A stretch of 64,000 nt of DNA from Rhyacophila brunnea (lineage: Eukaryota; Arthropoda; Insecta; Trichoptera; Rhyacophilidae): NCBI GenBank assembly GCA_022495005.1, contig JAGYXB010001002.1:1798001-1862000 (forward strand). The letters run 5' to 3'. Positions 12,657-24,339 of the stretch are shown here, in pieces. Numbering within the stretch: position 1 is the stretch's first letter; each line of letters starts with the position of its first letter. The position numbers and the translations under genes were made by a program. The notes beneath the pieces were generated by a model that was not told the origin of the DNA, made no database searches, and worked only from the letters and a program-made list of their open reading frames with translations.

Positions 12657-14209
12657 AAGTGTCTCATAATTAACTAACAGTTGTAGCACAACTATAAAAA
12701 CAAGTGTACATAAAACAATGTTGTGATAAACATTTGACATTATTATTGAATAAGTATTGCCAATAAGCAAGTAAAAATAATTAGAACATTAAAATAGACT
12801 GTTGTTTAATGAACTCACGATAAACCACTGTAGATAGAAAATCAGATCACATTATTATTGTAAGAGTATGCTCATAAATAATTTTATACAGTTAAGTATA
12901 AAAAATAGAACATTAAATAATTAATGTTAACGAAATTCTAAAGAAAATGTTTGGTGAGGTGATCTGTGTTTTGAATAACAAAGCTTATCAATGATTCCAA
13001 CAAATTTTATTAATGTCATGCATCCATAAGCTCATAATAATATTATGTATTATTATTTTCATGTTACATACATAATTATTTGTTATCAATATTATGTTGG
13101 CCATCTTATTTTGTTACTGATGTATTGAATAGCTGCAAAATTTATACTTTCTTATCCAGAAAGATCACAAATCTCCGAGTCATCCAATGCAGTACGGAGA
13201 AATTCTTATGGGACTGAAAAAATTTAAGCAGTGATGATTTTGAAGACAGAAGTTGGTCCATTTAAGTGAGTGCTTCATAGAAATATTATCATGGATTCTA
13301 TCACATAAGTTAGATATCAAAAAGACATTATGTGTATTTAAATTTTCGACAACTGTACAGATACTTGTAGACTATAAATCAGTGATTATTTTTAATATGT
13401 GGCTATAATAATTGATTATTCCATCTATATTATATCATATCATCGTCAATATGGACCTATAGATCTTGATGGATCCATGACATATTCAAGAAAAAACTTT
13501 CATTCATTTCAATTTTTATTCCAAGCCGTATAAACGCTTTAATAATATAAAGAATTTTCGCTCCAAAGCAATCTTAATATTATATTATTATCTTTTAGCA
13601 GGATCAGTTGTTAGTCATATTTGTCCAAACAGCTAGCCAAGAAATTAGAGGGAAAGACAAATAAAAAATACATAAGTACCCTACCCATACTCTGGATCTA
13701 GATAATATTTATATTATGTAGAATAATTTATGTATTGCAACTAATCGATGGGATTTGAACCCTGTAAACTTATATAATTAGCTCAATATGCCACATTTGT
13801 GCCGAGTTAGTCACTATAAATCTCACCCATACTTACTTATGTTGAAATACAAGAATTTCATGCTTTGATATCATTCAATTAAAATTATTTAATTCATTAT
13901 TACATAATTCTTCTTTTTCCTTTTCCCGATGAGGTGGTAGCCTTCTCTAGCATTCCCTTCTATTCAGGGTTACTTATCCAAAACCGTTTTCATAAAATTT
14001 TGGATGCTCAAGGTTTTTAAAATCCATCTCGATACTATTTGTCTTCGTTTGTCTTATGACTTCCTGAAAGTTAGTTTTTGTCATACATAACTCTTTCATC
14101 CTATGTACATGAATCTGCCATTTAAAGCAGTCCAATTTGAAGAACTGTATGATGTGTGAGCTCTTGTTCAAAGAATGCAGTTCATTGTTGTAACTCTGTC
14201 TCCACCCCA
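12657..14209 (+). other. pdm3 3' flank, probable 3'UTR
   Basis: There is no coding potential. An AATAAA hexamer at 13659-13664 could end the transcript but was not tested. A weak tRNA-like relic lies on the minus strand at about 13742-13815, with a B-box-like GGGTTCAAATCCC. Confidence 0.4.
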
Positions 14210-14796
14210 AAGCCTAGTTCACACTATGCTAGTATTTAGTCGAGTAGTAAGTGATTCACTTACCAGTAAATGTTTTAGTAACTTTGCTGAAAAGTGTTCG
14301 AATACAGTACATTGGTGAGTAGCATATTATCTAGAATTCTAGATGAACAGCGTACGACTAAAAATAAATAATTTAATAAAATTATTTGCAATGGCTTTAT
14401 TAGACGAAATGGAGGAAGAGAATCTGAAAAACTGGGAGCTACAAATGTTCTTCTCAAGGAATTAGAATTAGAATATGATCCCAATGAATACTTTTCATTA
14501 TTAAGAATGGCATAGCGTTGTTATAATTTTCTAATAACAAAAATGTCTCAAATTCAATGTACTGATGCCTATTTAAGAAGTGCAATTCCTTCAAAAACAA
14601 CTTTTAGCAACAATAATAAACTTGGGTAGAGATACAGTGTTCAGAATTAATTGACTTATGACTTATTTGGTATTATTAAGTGAGGAGTGGTGGAGGCCGT
14701 TACTTGACCGAAAAAGTAGGACAAAATGGCTTGACTTGACAAAATGATTTTACTTAATTACTCGACTAAAGCATTAGCATAATCTTAACCAGGCTT
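14210..14796 (+). mobile_element. PIF/Harbinger-like relic, internally deleted
   Basis: Both ends carry AGCCTRGTT followed by a related ATGCTA and TTTAGTCGAGTA block in inverted orientation (14211 and 14796). Inside, from about 14450, the plus strand reads ELELEYDPNEYFSLLRMA, then CYNFLITKMSQIQ after a stop. This is the N-terminal pattern of Harbinger-type transposases. The catalytic domain is absent, so this is a deletion derivative. Family assignment is by memory of the pattern. Confidence 0.55.
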
Positions 14797-15477
14797 AACT
14801 GCGTGTCATTGTTGGAGCCAAAGATACTACACAGCAAGCTTCTCTCAATAATAAAATTATTGATCCCAGCACTCTTCCATGTTTTTGGTTATTTATAATT
14901 AAGTTAATATTATGTAGTTAAAATCACTGACTTATAGTTTATGGGTAACCAACACTAAAAATGGCATGTTAAATTAATTTGTTGGATTTTTTTTATTAAT
15001 CAAACGAAACCAAATTAAAGTGGACAATTTTTTTTATAACTGTTAGCTCAATGTACATAATTTCAATGTACAATTATTTTATAAACATAAATGGTTTCGT
15101 TTGAATTGCTCAGGCATAAAATAGATGATTGATGACAACTTTGTTCAATACTGATTATTGTATACGATTAGATTTTAAAATATTATTACCTAAGCACCTA
15201 AATGTATTATTAACTGTGTATATAATATTATTTATGAGTCTGAAAAATAGTTTTTATTCATGAATGTTTATGATATTAATAATTAATAGTCAATCTATTA
15301 AAATATTAAATTAAAATAATCAGCACAAGTTATTTATGAAAAAGTAAATTGTACTTGATTAAAATTTGATCATACCCAGTAATAATAGAATTTTAGTTTT
15401 TTTTTATTAACTATTTAAAAATATTTTAACAGTACAAACAGAAAAAAGTGGTTCCTTTTATTTACTTGACAGTTTTA

Positions 15478-15707
15478 GAGGTCGTCCATATAATATATTA
15501 TATTATTATAATAATGGTGTCACACTTCTGAGGGTGGAAGGGGTTTGATATATAATTAATTGTTACGAAAGGATTAGGAGGGAGGGCTTTGTAGAAAATG
15601 TGATGACACAAAACCAACCTTTTTTCTGAGAAATCAATAATTTTCAATGATTTAGGCAGTGGATTAAAGATTTTGTGACGAAGTGTGACAATTTTATGGA
15701 CGACCCC
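15478..15707. mobile_element. MITE with GGTCGTCCAT termini
   Basis: AGGTCGTCCATATAA at the left faces TTTTATGGACGACCCC at the right. The interior carries GTGTCACACTTCTGAGGG and GTGTGACAATTT motifs common in this widespread non-autonomous group. About 230 bp, no ORF; no target duplication found. Confidence 0.65.
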
Positions 15708-17089
15708 TAAATATCAAACTGAATATTATCATTAAAATTATATAATTATTACTTATTGATTATCTTGGGTGTATTATTTGTCACAATAAGAAGTGGAAAC
15801 TATAAAATGTTCATAACTGAATAATATATATTCCTAGTAGACCTATTAATTCTAGTAGGCAGTTATGTTTTCTGTTAACACGAAATTTAGCACGGAAAAA
15901 GTGTATGCCCATTATTTAGCACATGCAGGTGCTAAATTTCTTATTAACAGTAATAATTGATTTGATTGATATATTATGATCACAGGAGGAATTACTAAGT
16001 ATTTATTTTAGTAAAAGATTGTGTTGTTAAATTTGATCTTTAGTTTATGTTCTTGCAAGTATAAAACTAAAATGCCATGGTGTTTAAAATTTCCTACGTG
16101 GATACCTACTACATAATGCAGTATTTTTATGTTATAATATTGATGATTACGTGTTGTATTATTTTGAAATCCTTTAGAGATAAACTAATTTATAATGAAA
16201 ATAAAATTACATTGTAAATACGTAAATAGATAAAGTTCATGAATACAAAGTATTACTATATAATTTCTAAAATTAAAAATATTTGTATGATATTTGAGGC
16301 CTATAATATAATATCCCCATTTATTTGTACCATAATAATGTATTAATTCTAAGTAGAATAAATAAACATAATGACCAATGAAAACCATTTGTGATCAAAA
16401 TTTCTATTGTACAAAATTGAGGAATAAGTATTTTTGGCTGTTAAAATTTATATGACAAAATTATTACTTTTGGATACAAAAATTAAATATTTTTGGCAGA
16501 AAATTTGTAAGAAATTTGGCAGAATTTTATTATTTGGACTATTGTGAAAATATCATTGGAATAACTACTGTAGAAATAATTTAAACGTAGAATACTTCTG
16601 AAACCGAAAAAATCTTTTTATCGCATTTTGAAAATAATAGACGAAAATAGATTTACCAATCTATCAAAAGTGTAGATTTTTTTGTAACGAAAAATGTAGT
16701 CATAGAAAGATTAAAATTGTTTTTCAAACAAAATTATTAATTAATTTTTAAAGCAATACATCAAATTTACTTACTCTGATCTTTTTCTTCCAAATAAAAT
16801 GTTCATAAATTCAAAACATTTTTCCAAAATTATTCCACAATTAATTTACTGAAAGTGGCAACATATTATGGTTTACAATCAAAAAGTATATTATTAAAAT
16901 CAACCATAATACATAGGTAGGTATTATATAATCATTTATTGTTTCTTTCAATACAATTCATATCTGTTGGTGCAAAGATAAACACAATATCATTTCAATC
17001 AAAAAAATATTTTATGTTCAATACTTATGTTTGATTCCATTTTGGAACTGAATTTTCTTCAAAACGTCACCCAAACTATTACTCTTTTA
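15708..17089. other. Intergenic, very AT-rich
   Basis: Nothing recognisable apart from the hairpin at 15874-15949. Confidence 0.5.
15874..15949 (+). repeat. 76-nt hairpin, 18 of 20 stem pairs
   Basis: GTTAACACGAAATTTAGCAC at 15874-15893 pairs with GTGCTAAATTTCTTATTAAC at 15930-15949. Within the loop TTAGCAC (15915-15921) can compete for the 3' arm GTGCTAA, allowing a shorter alternative fold. Size resembles a microRNA precursor, but there is no other support. Confidence 0.6.
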
Positions 17090-17916
17090 TAGTAGAAATT
17101 CGATTATCTGAATTAATTGAGAATATTCCTGATAATCTGCAGAAATTGAAGAATTATTACCATTTTTACCAGTGGTGTGCGGTAATTATTACAAAATAAT
17201 ATTCATAATAAGATTCTTTATGTATCAATAAAACTAATAAATAAATTTAATGTTATACGACCATCGTCAATACATACTTAATTCGATTAGAAACTAATGA
17301 CAGTAATAAAACATTCATTTGATTTGAAAATCTGACATCGAGTATTCAGTAGAAATAATGTATTTCAAAATTGGTACATTTGGCTCGTCAAAAAATGTTA
17401 TAATTATCTGAAAATACCTTTTCATGTGAATATCTATTAAAAAAGCATACTCAATCTCAAATACCCCGCACGCCATTGATTTTTATATACTTTTCCTTAG
17501 AACATTAACCACATGAACACAGAATTATTGGGAACTGAAATACTTAGCGGGTGTGGAGTAACAGGCCACCGATCTCGAGTGTTGAAGAATATGGGATAAA
17601 CTTAAACACGTGTCAAGAATACGTCATTCTAGGCTTGTTCTTCGTTCTCTCGGTTTATGCACTGACCCTTATTCAATATTGGTGTATTTGAAGGTTGCAA
17701 CACACACTATTGCACGTCTATAATGAGTGTTTCATTTTCGTAGTACATTCGGACATTCAAAACCCTGCTTCAAAATGTAGTGTATTGGGGTACCTGTAGT
17801 ACACAGAATTCTATTTATTAATCTGTTCTGTGATTTCACCATTCATCCATACTTCTTTCTAATGCTCATATGAAACTGATAATCATAACAAAATCCAGAT
17901 AATCGAGGTTCTACTG
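17090..17916. mobile_element. Pogo/Tigger-like non-autonomous element, TA-flanked
   Basis: The left end TAGTAGAAATTCGATTATCT and the right end, whose reverse complement is CAGTAGAACCTCGATTATCT, are each next to TA. Such termini are typical of pogo-like elements. No transposase reading frame was recognised in the 827 bp. Confidence 0.65.
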
Positions 17917-18554
17917 TACTAGTTTACATACAAAAATAACTGAAGTCATTTTTTTAGTATGTAACTGATGTTATTGTACATTGATTCTGTACAGCAAAGT
18001 GATTTTCCATAATAACTCTTATGGTTGTAAGTCAGAGAAATCTTTTAACTGTAATACCTACTATTTATTATTTCAAATTTGATTTTATATTATTACCGCT
18101 AAATACCACTTTAATTAGTATTGTAATAGCAGTATTTAAAAATAACATCATAAACAATGTATTTATCACCTGCCTATGTTATTTTTCATCAAATTTATAT
18201 TTCACAATCAAAATAAAATTAAATTACAATATTATTATTAAAATGTTTACCCGTGTCTCAAAATAAATTGTAAATAATACTAATAAATAATATCAAAATA
18301 ATGTATATGTCCTAAAATATATAAATACTTAGCTCATAAATCATTATAAATAGAGTTGTAAATCGATGCGATAAAAACCATTTGTTTTATTTTATTTCAA
18401 AAATAAAAATCACTTATAGGTACCCTTGATTCAACACAATTAATACACTAATAGAATGTCCTCTCCAAGAGACAATGGATCCAAATAACAAACAGCATGA
18501 GATCTTTACATGCCAACAATTATAAGCGTAATTATAGGTAACTGGTGTAAGTAA

Positions 18555-18634
18555 GGTGGCTCTCGTGGCGCAGTGCATAAGGCGCTGACCTTCCATTCGG
18601 GAACTCTGGGTTCGATTCCGGTGAGGACATAATA
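18555..18634 (+). mobile_element. tRNA-derived SINE family A, head only
   Basis: GGTGGCTCTCGTGGCGCAGT through GGTTCGATTCCGGTGAGGAC, then cut off by the TIR element starting at 18637. The usual SINE tail is missing here and was not found at 20757, so the SINE was probably already truncated. Confidence 0.75.
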
Positions 18635-19011
18635 TATCGTCGGTATAGTGGCAGAAGACGATAAGTCAAAAATTGGCTAATTTGAGTTATGAATGCAGAA
18701 TGATAAAGTTTAACGCGCTCTACCATCTGAAAAAACAAGCTCCGCCAAAATCCATGTAGTTGTGACATAATTTAAAGAATTCAATACGTATTAAGTCACT
18801 TTCTTTCATACTTCATAGTGGCAAATAACAATAAGATGACTTAACGTTATTTGGCTTCAAGCTTCTAGTCACTTGTCCGTTATTTATATTGACTTATTGT
18901 CTATGCCACACACAGCTTGCAACCATTTGACAGTTGGTTCTGAATGTTGACGTTTCGCGCGTATTTATATATCTCATATTTTCAACAATTGTGCTTGTAA
19001 TCTATTGTATA

Positions 19012-19290
19012 ATGGTTTTTATCGACGTGTATAATTTAAGATTGGAAAATATTATGTTTCTGTATGGGCAACAGAATAAAATAAGGGAGCATGTAAAAGG
19101 TAAGCAACTTAATTCAACATAACCTCAAAATGAAGTTTGCTCTACAATTATTGATTATTTGTGTACTGATATCACGTTTCTATGGCGTATTTTTATGTAA
19201 TCGGAAAGACATCCTTACTAACGCATATGTTTTATTTATATTTTAGATGATGCACACCAAAGTGATGTTGTGGATGGAGACAATATTAAT
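19012..19290 (+). pseudogene. Possible two-exon reading frame inside the TIR element, function unknown
   Basis: ATG at 19012 opens MVFIDVYNLRLENIMFLYGQ and continues to a donor AAAAG/GTAAGC at 19099/19100. An acceptor TATTTTAG at 19246 resumes in phase with DDAHQSDVVDGDNIN, where the LINE fragment begins. It could be the start of the element's own gene, interrupted by the LINE, or a chance pair of splice sites. No family is recognised. Confidence 0.3.
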
Positions 19291-19900
19291 AATGTCTGGG
19301 ACTCACAATTGTACTCGGTCAAAACCAAATGCCGCCTATTTGACTCTTGCATTCTGACGGTGCTGCTTTACGGTAGCGAATCATGGCACCTTACGAAGGC
19401 TCAGAGCAACTGTATACTGAGCTTCGAAAACAGATGTTTGCGATGAATACTGGGTGTGCGGTTGTATGACTTTAGGATCGAGGAGATAAGAGAATGCACC
19501 AAACAGCTTCTCATCACGCTGAGAGTGAAGAGGCGACGTTGGACCTGGCTCGGCCACGTACTGCGGATGCCAGAAGAGAACGTCAACTTGGCTTGCCTGT
19601 TCTTCAAGCCGACCTGACTCCGGCGTCCTGAAAGGCCGCTAAATACTATCTATAGAATGTTTACGGCGGAGCTACTGGATGCTGGTTTGACCTGAAACGG
19701 AGCAAAAAGACTGGCGAGCGACAAGGATTCTTGGAGGCGCCGCGTGGTGTCCATATGCTCCAATTAAGGGGCGGATATGGCCAAAGAAGACGAAGAAAGA
19801 GCTTCTAGCGCAAAGGGGATTTTATTTTAAGGAATGCAGACAGTGCTGCTCCAAAAACCCAAAGGGTACGAATTGCTGACGGCAAACTGCGCAAGGACAA
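19291..19900 (+). pseudogene. LINE fragment, C-terminal part after the reverse transcriptase
   Basis: The plus strand reads VWDSQLYSVKTKCRLFDSC, LTVLLYGSESWHLTKAQSN and, past a stop, ILGVRLYDFRIEEIRECT and RRRWTWLGHVLRMPEENV. That is the conserved LYGSExWxLT...LGHVLRMP region downstream of the RT in RTE-type LINEs. Several stops show it is dead. It overlaps by about 27 bp with the end of the LINE piece at 33500-33830. Confidence 0.75.
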
Positions 19901-20754
19901 GGACTCAAAATCATACCAATTTTATCAAAATGAATTAAAAGAAAGTACTTGCCAAATTTCTTTCTTAAATCTCCATACCGTTTATCCACCTGTTATCCGA
20001 TGTTTCTAATAAATAAATTAAATACTGTTCTCGAACCCTTCGAGGTTGGCTATGATGAAGCGGAAATGATCTCTTAATTATATTATAAGTTTTCTTAATT
20101 AATTTTATAGGGTAATTGTTAATTTTAATTGTTTTCATAAATTATTTTTGTGTAATCATCATCCCCATACCGTTTATCCACCTCTAATCCAATGTTCTGA
20201 TAAATAAATTATATAAAAATGTATTTTGTTTATTATTTTTACCTAGTACTTAGCTACACAAATTTATGTTGAATAATTTAATAAAGATGAAAAGTATCAT
20301 AATTTGCAACAAGATTATTACTAATCTTACATACAAAAATATCAAATTACTTCTATACCTACCTAATATTATTACCTAATATTATTTCTGTTTTAATTTT
20401 AATTTAATTTTAAATTGGCCAGTTTATATTATTATTAGAGTCCAATGTATTACTTACTCAACTACAACATTTTATGTTTGACTATTCTATTAACTCAAAA
20501 ATCGTTGTGGCAAAAAACGTTAATACACCTTTTTGTAAATAAACTCAAAAAACTAATTATTATTACTATAAAAAAGACTTGACAATACTCAAATTGAATT
20601 TATAAATGATTACCGAATATCATAAAGTAGCAAGTTTAGGTAAAAATGTTTAAACTATTTAAATAGAGAGGTTTCAATTTCTTTAATTTAGAAAAAGACG
20701 ATTATCTCAAAACAAGGTTTTTTGACTTAACGCCTTTTGCCACTATACCGACGA

Positions 20755-21674
20755 TATTTCCGTGCCTTCCAGGATGCCGGAATCCAGTTGGTTTGAAGAA
20801 CAGCTCCTAGGTACAGAATCACATTAAATAAGTTAAATCCACAATATAAATTTTGTAAATATCAAATATAATTATTCAAAAATACTTACATTCGCGACAG
20901 AAACTTTAAGCTTTTGTCCGTTTGTGATATGGATAGGCCTGTATTATTAGTATTTGTAGTAGACTTTTGATATATTATAGTTTGATTTTTTTGTTTATTA
21001 AAATTTTAGATTTCAAAAATTCTTTTTATTGAAAAAATAAGAAAACGTGAAGTTTTAAAATTTTATTAATAGATATGTTTATAGAGACTTTAATGTCTTT
21101 TATTTAGCTCTTTTTCACTCGCTGGGATTAGCTACATGTTTTCGAACATTACTTGAGTCCATTTCAGTTAATTAAAAATAATAATTTTCCTTCAAAACAA
21201 TTTTATTTTGAAAAAAACTGACAGATATTTTATTTTAGAATGACGTTAGCACATTGTCACAAGGCTGGCAGCCATTATATTCTAAGTAGTTTCTAGCTCA
21301 GCGAATAGTCAACGTGCACATGTTCGCTGCTTTGTCAAACATGAGTGTCAAGTGTGGCGTTTGTTCGGCTTTGATACCAAGCTACACAATTATATAATTA
21401 GTGTAATTATATAAATGGTGTAAATACTCTGGCTTTTCATCATTCACCGTCACTGTGGATGAATTATCCATGATGCACATCCAAAGTATAAAGTCCAATT
21501 TAGTTTTTAGTTATTATTTTAAATAAAATGGCAATTTTATCATACTAATTCCACTTTCATTTTATATCAATAATTTATAATATGTAGGTATTAACTTTTA
21601 TATTAAGTAAATCAATAATATAATACATTTCCACCATAAAAGAAATTAGTTTTTAGTTATTTACTTGAAATATA
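20755..21674. other. Intergenic stretch, nothing assigned
   Basis: AT-rich, with a locally GC-richer part at 21240-21480 lacking an open frame longer than a few dozen codons. No repeat ends were recognised. Confidence 0.4.
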
Positions 21675-22025
21675 CAAGGGGAGTTCCATATGTTGGCAGA
21701 ATGGGACATAAAGAAAAGAATATAATATGGGGTTGCCGCCTAAAGTTGGTAAGTCGATAATTAGGTACCCATTTAGAGTTTACAGCGGATTATGTGTCTA
21801 TATTATATAAAAATGTATGGTAGAAAAAAAAATCAAGGTTATCCGATATATAGAACATGCACAAAAAGCACAACGAAATTAGCATTATGCCTGATTTTAG
21901 ACCACGTAAAACTTGCAAAAAATTGCAATAATTGCAGTAATTATTACTCCATAACATGATTTCGAGACTTACCAACTTTTGGCAGTAACCCCACTATAAT
22001 ATATTATTATAAATGTCTTATATTT

Positions 22026-23255
22026 TCATTTTTCAATATAATCTCGTCGGACTTGAATACACTTCTTAGACCTATCGATTAATTTTTCTAAACCTTCATA
22101 ATAATAATTTTCCGATTTGCCTTCAAAATGCTCGTCTATGGCTGCCTGTAGGGACTCATCATCATTTTCTCATAGCAGCCATTGCAATTTGAGCCTTGTG
22201 AACAGGTACGTTGTCATGAAGTAAGAACACGCCTTTTGCTAATTTGCCCCTCCTTGATAGATTTTTTAAGCTACTTAGAATATTAGTGTAGTACTGTCCT
22301 GTGATGTTGGTGTCTTTTGGTTTATAATCTATTAACAGGATTCCTTGTGAATCCCAAAACACTCTTGCCATCATCTTCCCAGCCAATAATACGACCTTAA
22401 ACTTCTTGGGGGCTGTATCACCCTTTTTATGCCACTGCATGGACTCTTATTCACAATGATGAATCCACGTTTCATGTCCTGTAAAATGTTGTTAATAAGT
22501 TCCTCTTGATTGACGCCAAATGCCTGGAGGTAATAGAATGGTGGTACCTGGCGGGCCAAGAATTTTTATGAAAAAATAAAACCTTAGAAATATTATTATT
22601 TAGAAATATATTAAAAGTAGATATATCATAAAGACTTGTATATCGGTTAAGAATGTCACCATGATTGCAAGAGATGGTAGTATAATATTGTGTACAATGT
22701 ATTTATTTATTTAAAACAACCAACCGGAGCTAGTGTAGTGGGCGTAAAGTACAGCGTGTATGCTCATTTTCAATGGCCGTTTATGCATGCACAGATTTGT
22801 AGAGCGCATAAACGCACTTTTGGCAAACATCCGGTTAAAAACTGCTTAGAACATTCCACACGGTTGGTTTTTTGATGTGGCATAAGTATTAATGCACCCA
22901 TCTTGCGCTTACCTTTGACATTCCAAGATTTTCATGTATAATTCTGAAAATTGTTGTTTTGGTTAGAATGAACCTTTCTGCAGATTTGATTAGTTTTAGC
23001 CGACCATTTCCCATAAGGGTATCTTCGATTTTTAATACCATTCCATGTATAGTGACGACACTTGACCTTCCACAATGGTCATCATCTTCTAATGACCCTC
23101 TACCTTGTTTAAATAAATATGACTATTTGTAAATCATGGTTTTACCACAACAAAGAGTGCTATAAACTAATTTCAATTCATTTTGGATGGTTTCCACACT
23201 TTTCCCCTGTTTTGTGAGGAATTTAATTACTCCATGGAGCTCAAAATTTGACATT
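22026..23255 (-). pseudogene. Mariner transposase pseudogene
   Basis: The protein would be the DDD/DDE cut-and-paste transposase of the mariner family. Start: ATG at 23255 (minus strand), MSNFELHGVIKFLTKQGKSV. Then come IHENLGMSKVSARWVH, a disrupted middle, and MMARVFWDSQGILLIDY with VFLLHDNVPVHKA. The Asp of the LLHDN segment is the expected second catalytic Asp (usually HxDNAPAH; here HDNVPVH). The C-terminal piece HFEGKSENYYYEGLEKLIDR ends at a TGA at 22026-22028. Frameshifts around 22440, stops near 23120 and the 22714-22875 insertion make it inactive. Order and spacing match the family. Confidence 0.85.
22714..22875. mobile_element. Short insertion inside the mariner gene
   Basis: GC-richer 160-bp block interrupting the transposase just after its MSKVSARW segment, bounded by AACAACCAACCGG and ACGGTTGGTTTTTT in inverted orientation. 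Possibly a tiny MITE; no target duplication was seen. Confidence 0.35.
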
Positions 23256-23431
23256 TTTTAAATTATCATAGACTTTCATTTGTTCTTTTGAATATTGGAA
23301 GTGATTTAATGGAACAATCAACTTGAAATTGCACAAGTATACCTAAAAAGGATTACGTACTTACCTAACTAACAATTTTTTTTTTAACCCCAATACTTGC
23401 TACTTTCACCACCATTATGGAACTCTCCTCG

Positions 23432-24339
23432 TAGCACTTATTTATTAATTCAGAAAACCGGTGTAGCCTAACAGTGAAGTTATTTTTTTATTTGCACCAC
23501 AATATACCAACTCAAAAAGTAAGTATTATAATACTCATAGTAAGTGCTACCACATACAACTTTCGATGAACCAAGCATAAGGCTATTTTGTCTGATAGTT
23601 TTACTTACCTATTAAAGCCTACAATATTTCACTTGAAAAAATAAATACATAGACTGCGGCTTTTATATCGAGACATATTATACGTCATCACAGTCGTTTC
23701 TTGAACTAAAACCGTTGGAACACCATCTGCCTGTAAAGAGTGTGTGGCTTAATAATATAATCGCATACAGTGCCATGACGTAGATGTGAATACTAAATAG
23801 AAAGCGCACAATAGGACCCATTCATATTCCACTTAAGACGGCCATTCCATTTGCTACTTAATGTATAAAATGTTCACTCACACATCACTCCAGTCACAGT
23901 ATAGGTAGATATATTAAGGCCATGCATTAGTTGAGGCACGGTCTAAAAGATCGTTGCTAGGCGATGTGCGGATTGCGGGTCGCGGGTGAAAATGACGCCT
24001 GTCAAACGAAATATTATTTCTCATATAAATCCAACATACGTCCATTTTATGTTCTGTTTATTATTCTATTAGTATCAATAATAATATATTCATTGGCATG
24101 TTTGCTTTTTAAAGTAAATGGGTAAAGTTTTTAGTCATCTTTACACGATTTTAGAATTAATTGGCCCGTCGCCATCACGCAGCAAAGTGACGTGCGTCCG
24201 ACTCCACGTTCTCTCAATGAATGCAAAGCAAGTACAAATTTTCGTCGCGCGTACAGTTGAACATTATTTGGCGTTTCACTGATGCGTCACCTTAATATAA
24301 AGAAACGATTAAATCATTACATATTTTTTTAAATTTTAA
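23432..24339. other. Intergenic stretch, nothing assigned
   Basis: No gene or clear repeat ends. The part 23930-24290 is GC-richer with several CG dinucleotides (for example TCGCGGGT and CGTCGCGCG) and may be the end of the flanking transposon relic. Confidence 0.35.

Larger units (their letters stand above)
18637..20754. mobile_element. 2.1 kb TIR element with TA duplication and TCGTCGGTATAGTGGC termini
   Basis: Terminal inverted repeats of 36 bp with three mismatches (TCGTCGGTATAGTGGCAGAA at 18637, its counterpart ending at 20754) are flanked by TA at 18635-18636 and 20755-20756. It contains a possible spliced reading frame (19012-19290), then a 0.6 kb LINE fragment, then two roughly 50-bp direct repeats (19972-20025 and 20163-20213). 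The short element at 36274-36657 shares the outermost TCGTCGGT. The superfamily was not identified; the TA duplication fits a Tc1/mariner-like group. Confidence 0.7.
21675..23431 (-). mobile_element. Mariner-like element, nearly full length, dead
   Basis: The ends GGGGAGTTCCATA (left) and the reverse complement of TATGGAACTCTCCTCG (right) are inverted repeats, each abutting TA (21673-21674 and 23432-23433). The minus strand carries a mariner transposase relic. Length 1757 bp exceeds a typical mariner (about 1.3 kb), partly because of an insertion near 22714-22875. Confidence 0.85.

Noticed and set aside
22690..22875. 61-codon frame as a separate gene
   Set aside because: It lies in the insertion interrupting the mariner transposase relic and shows no protein family signal.
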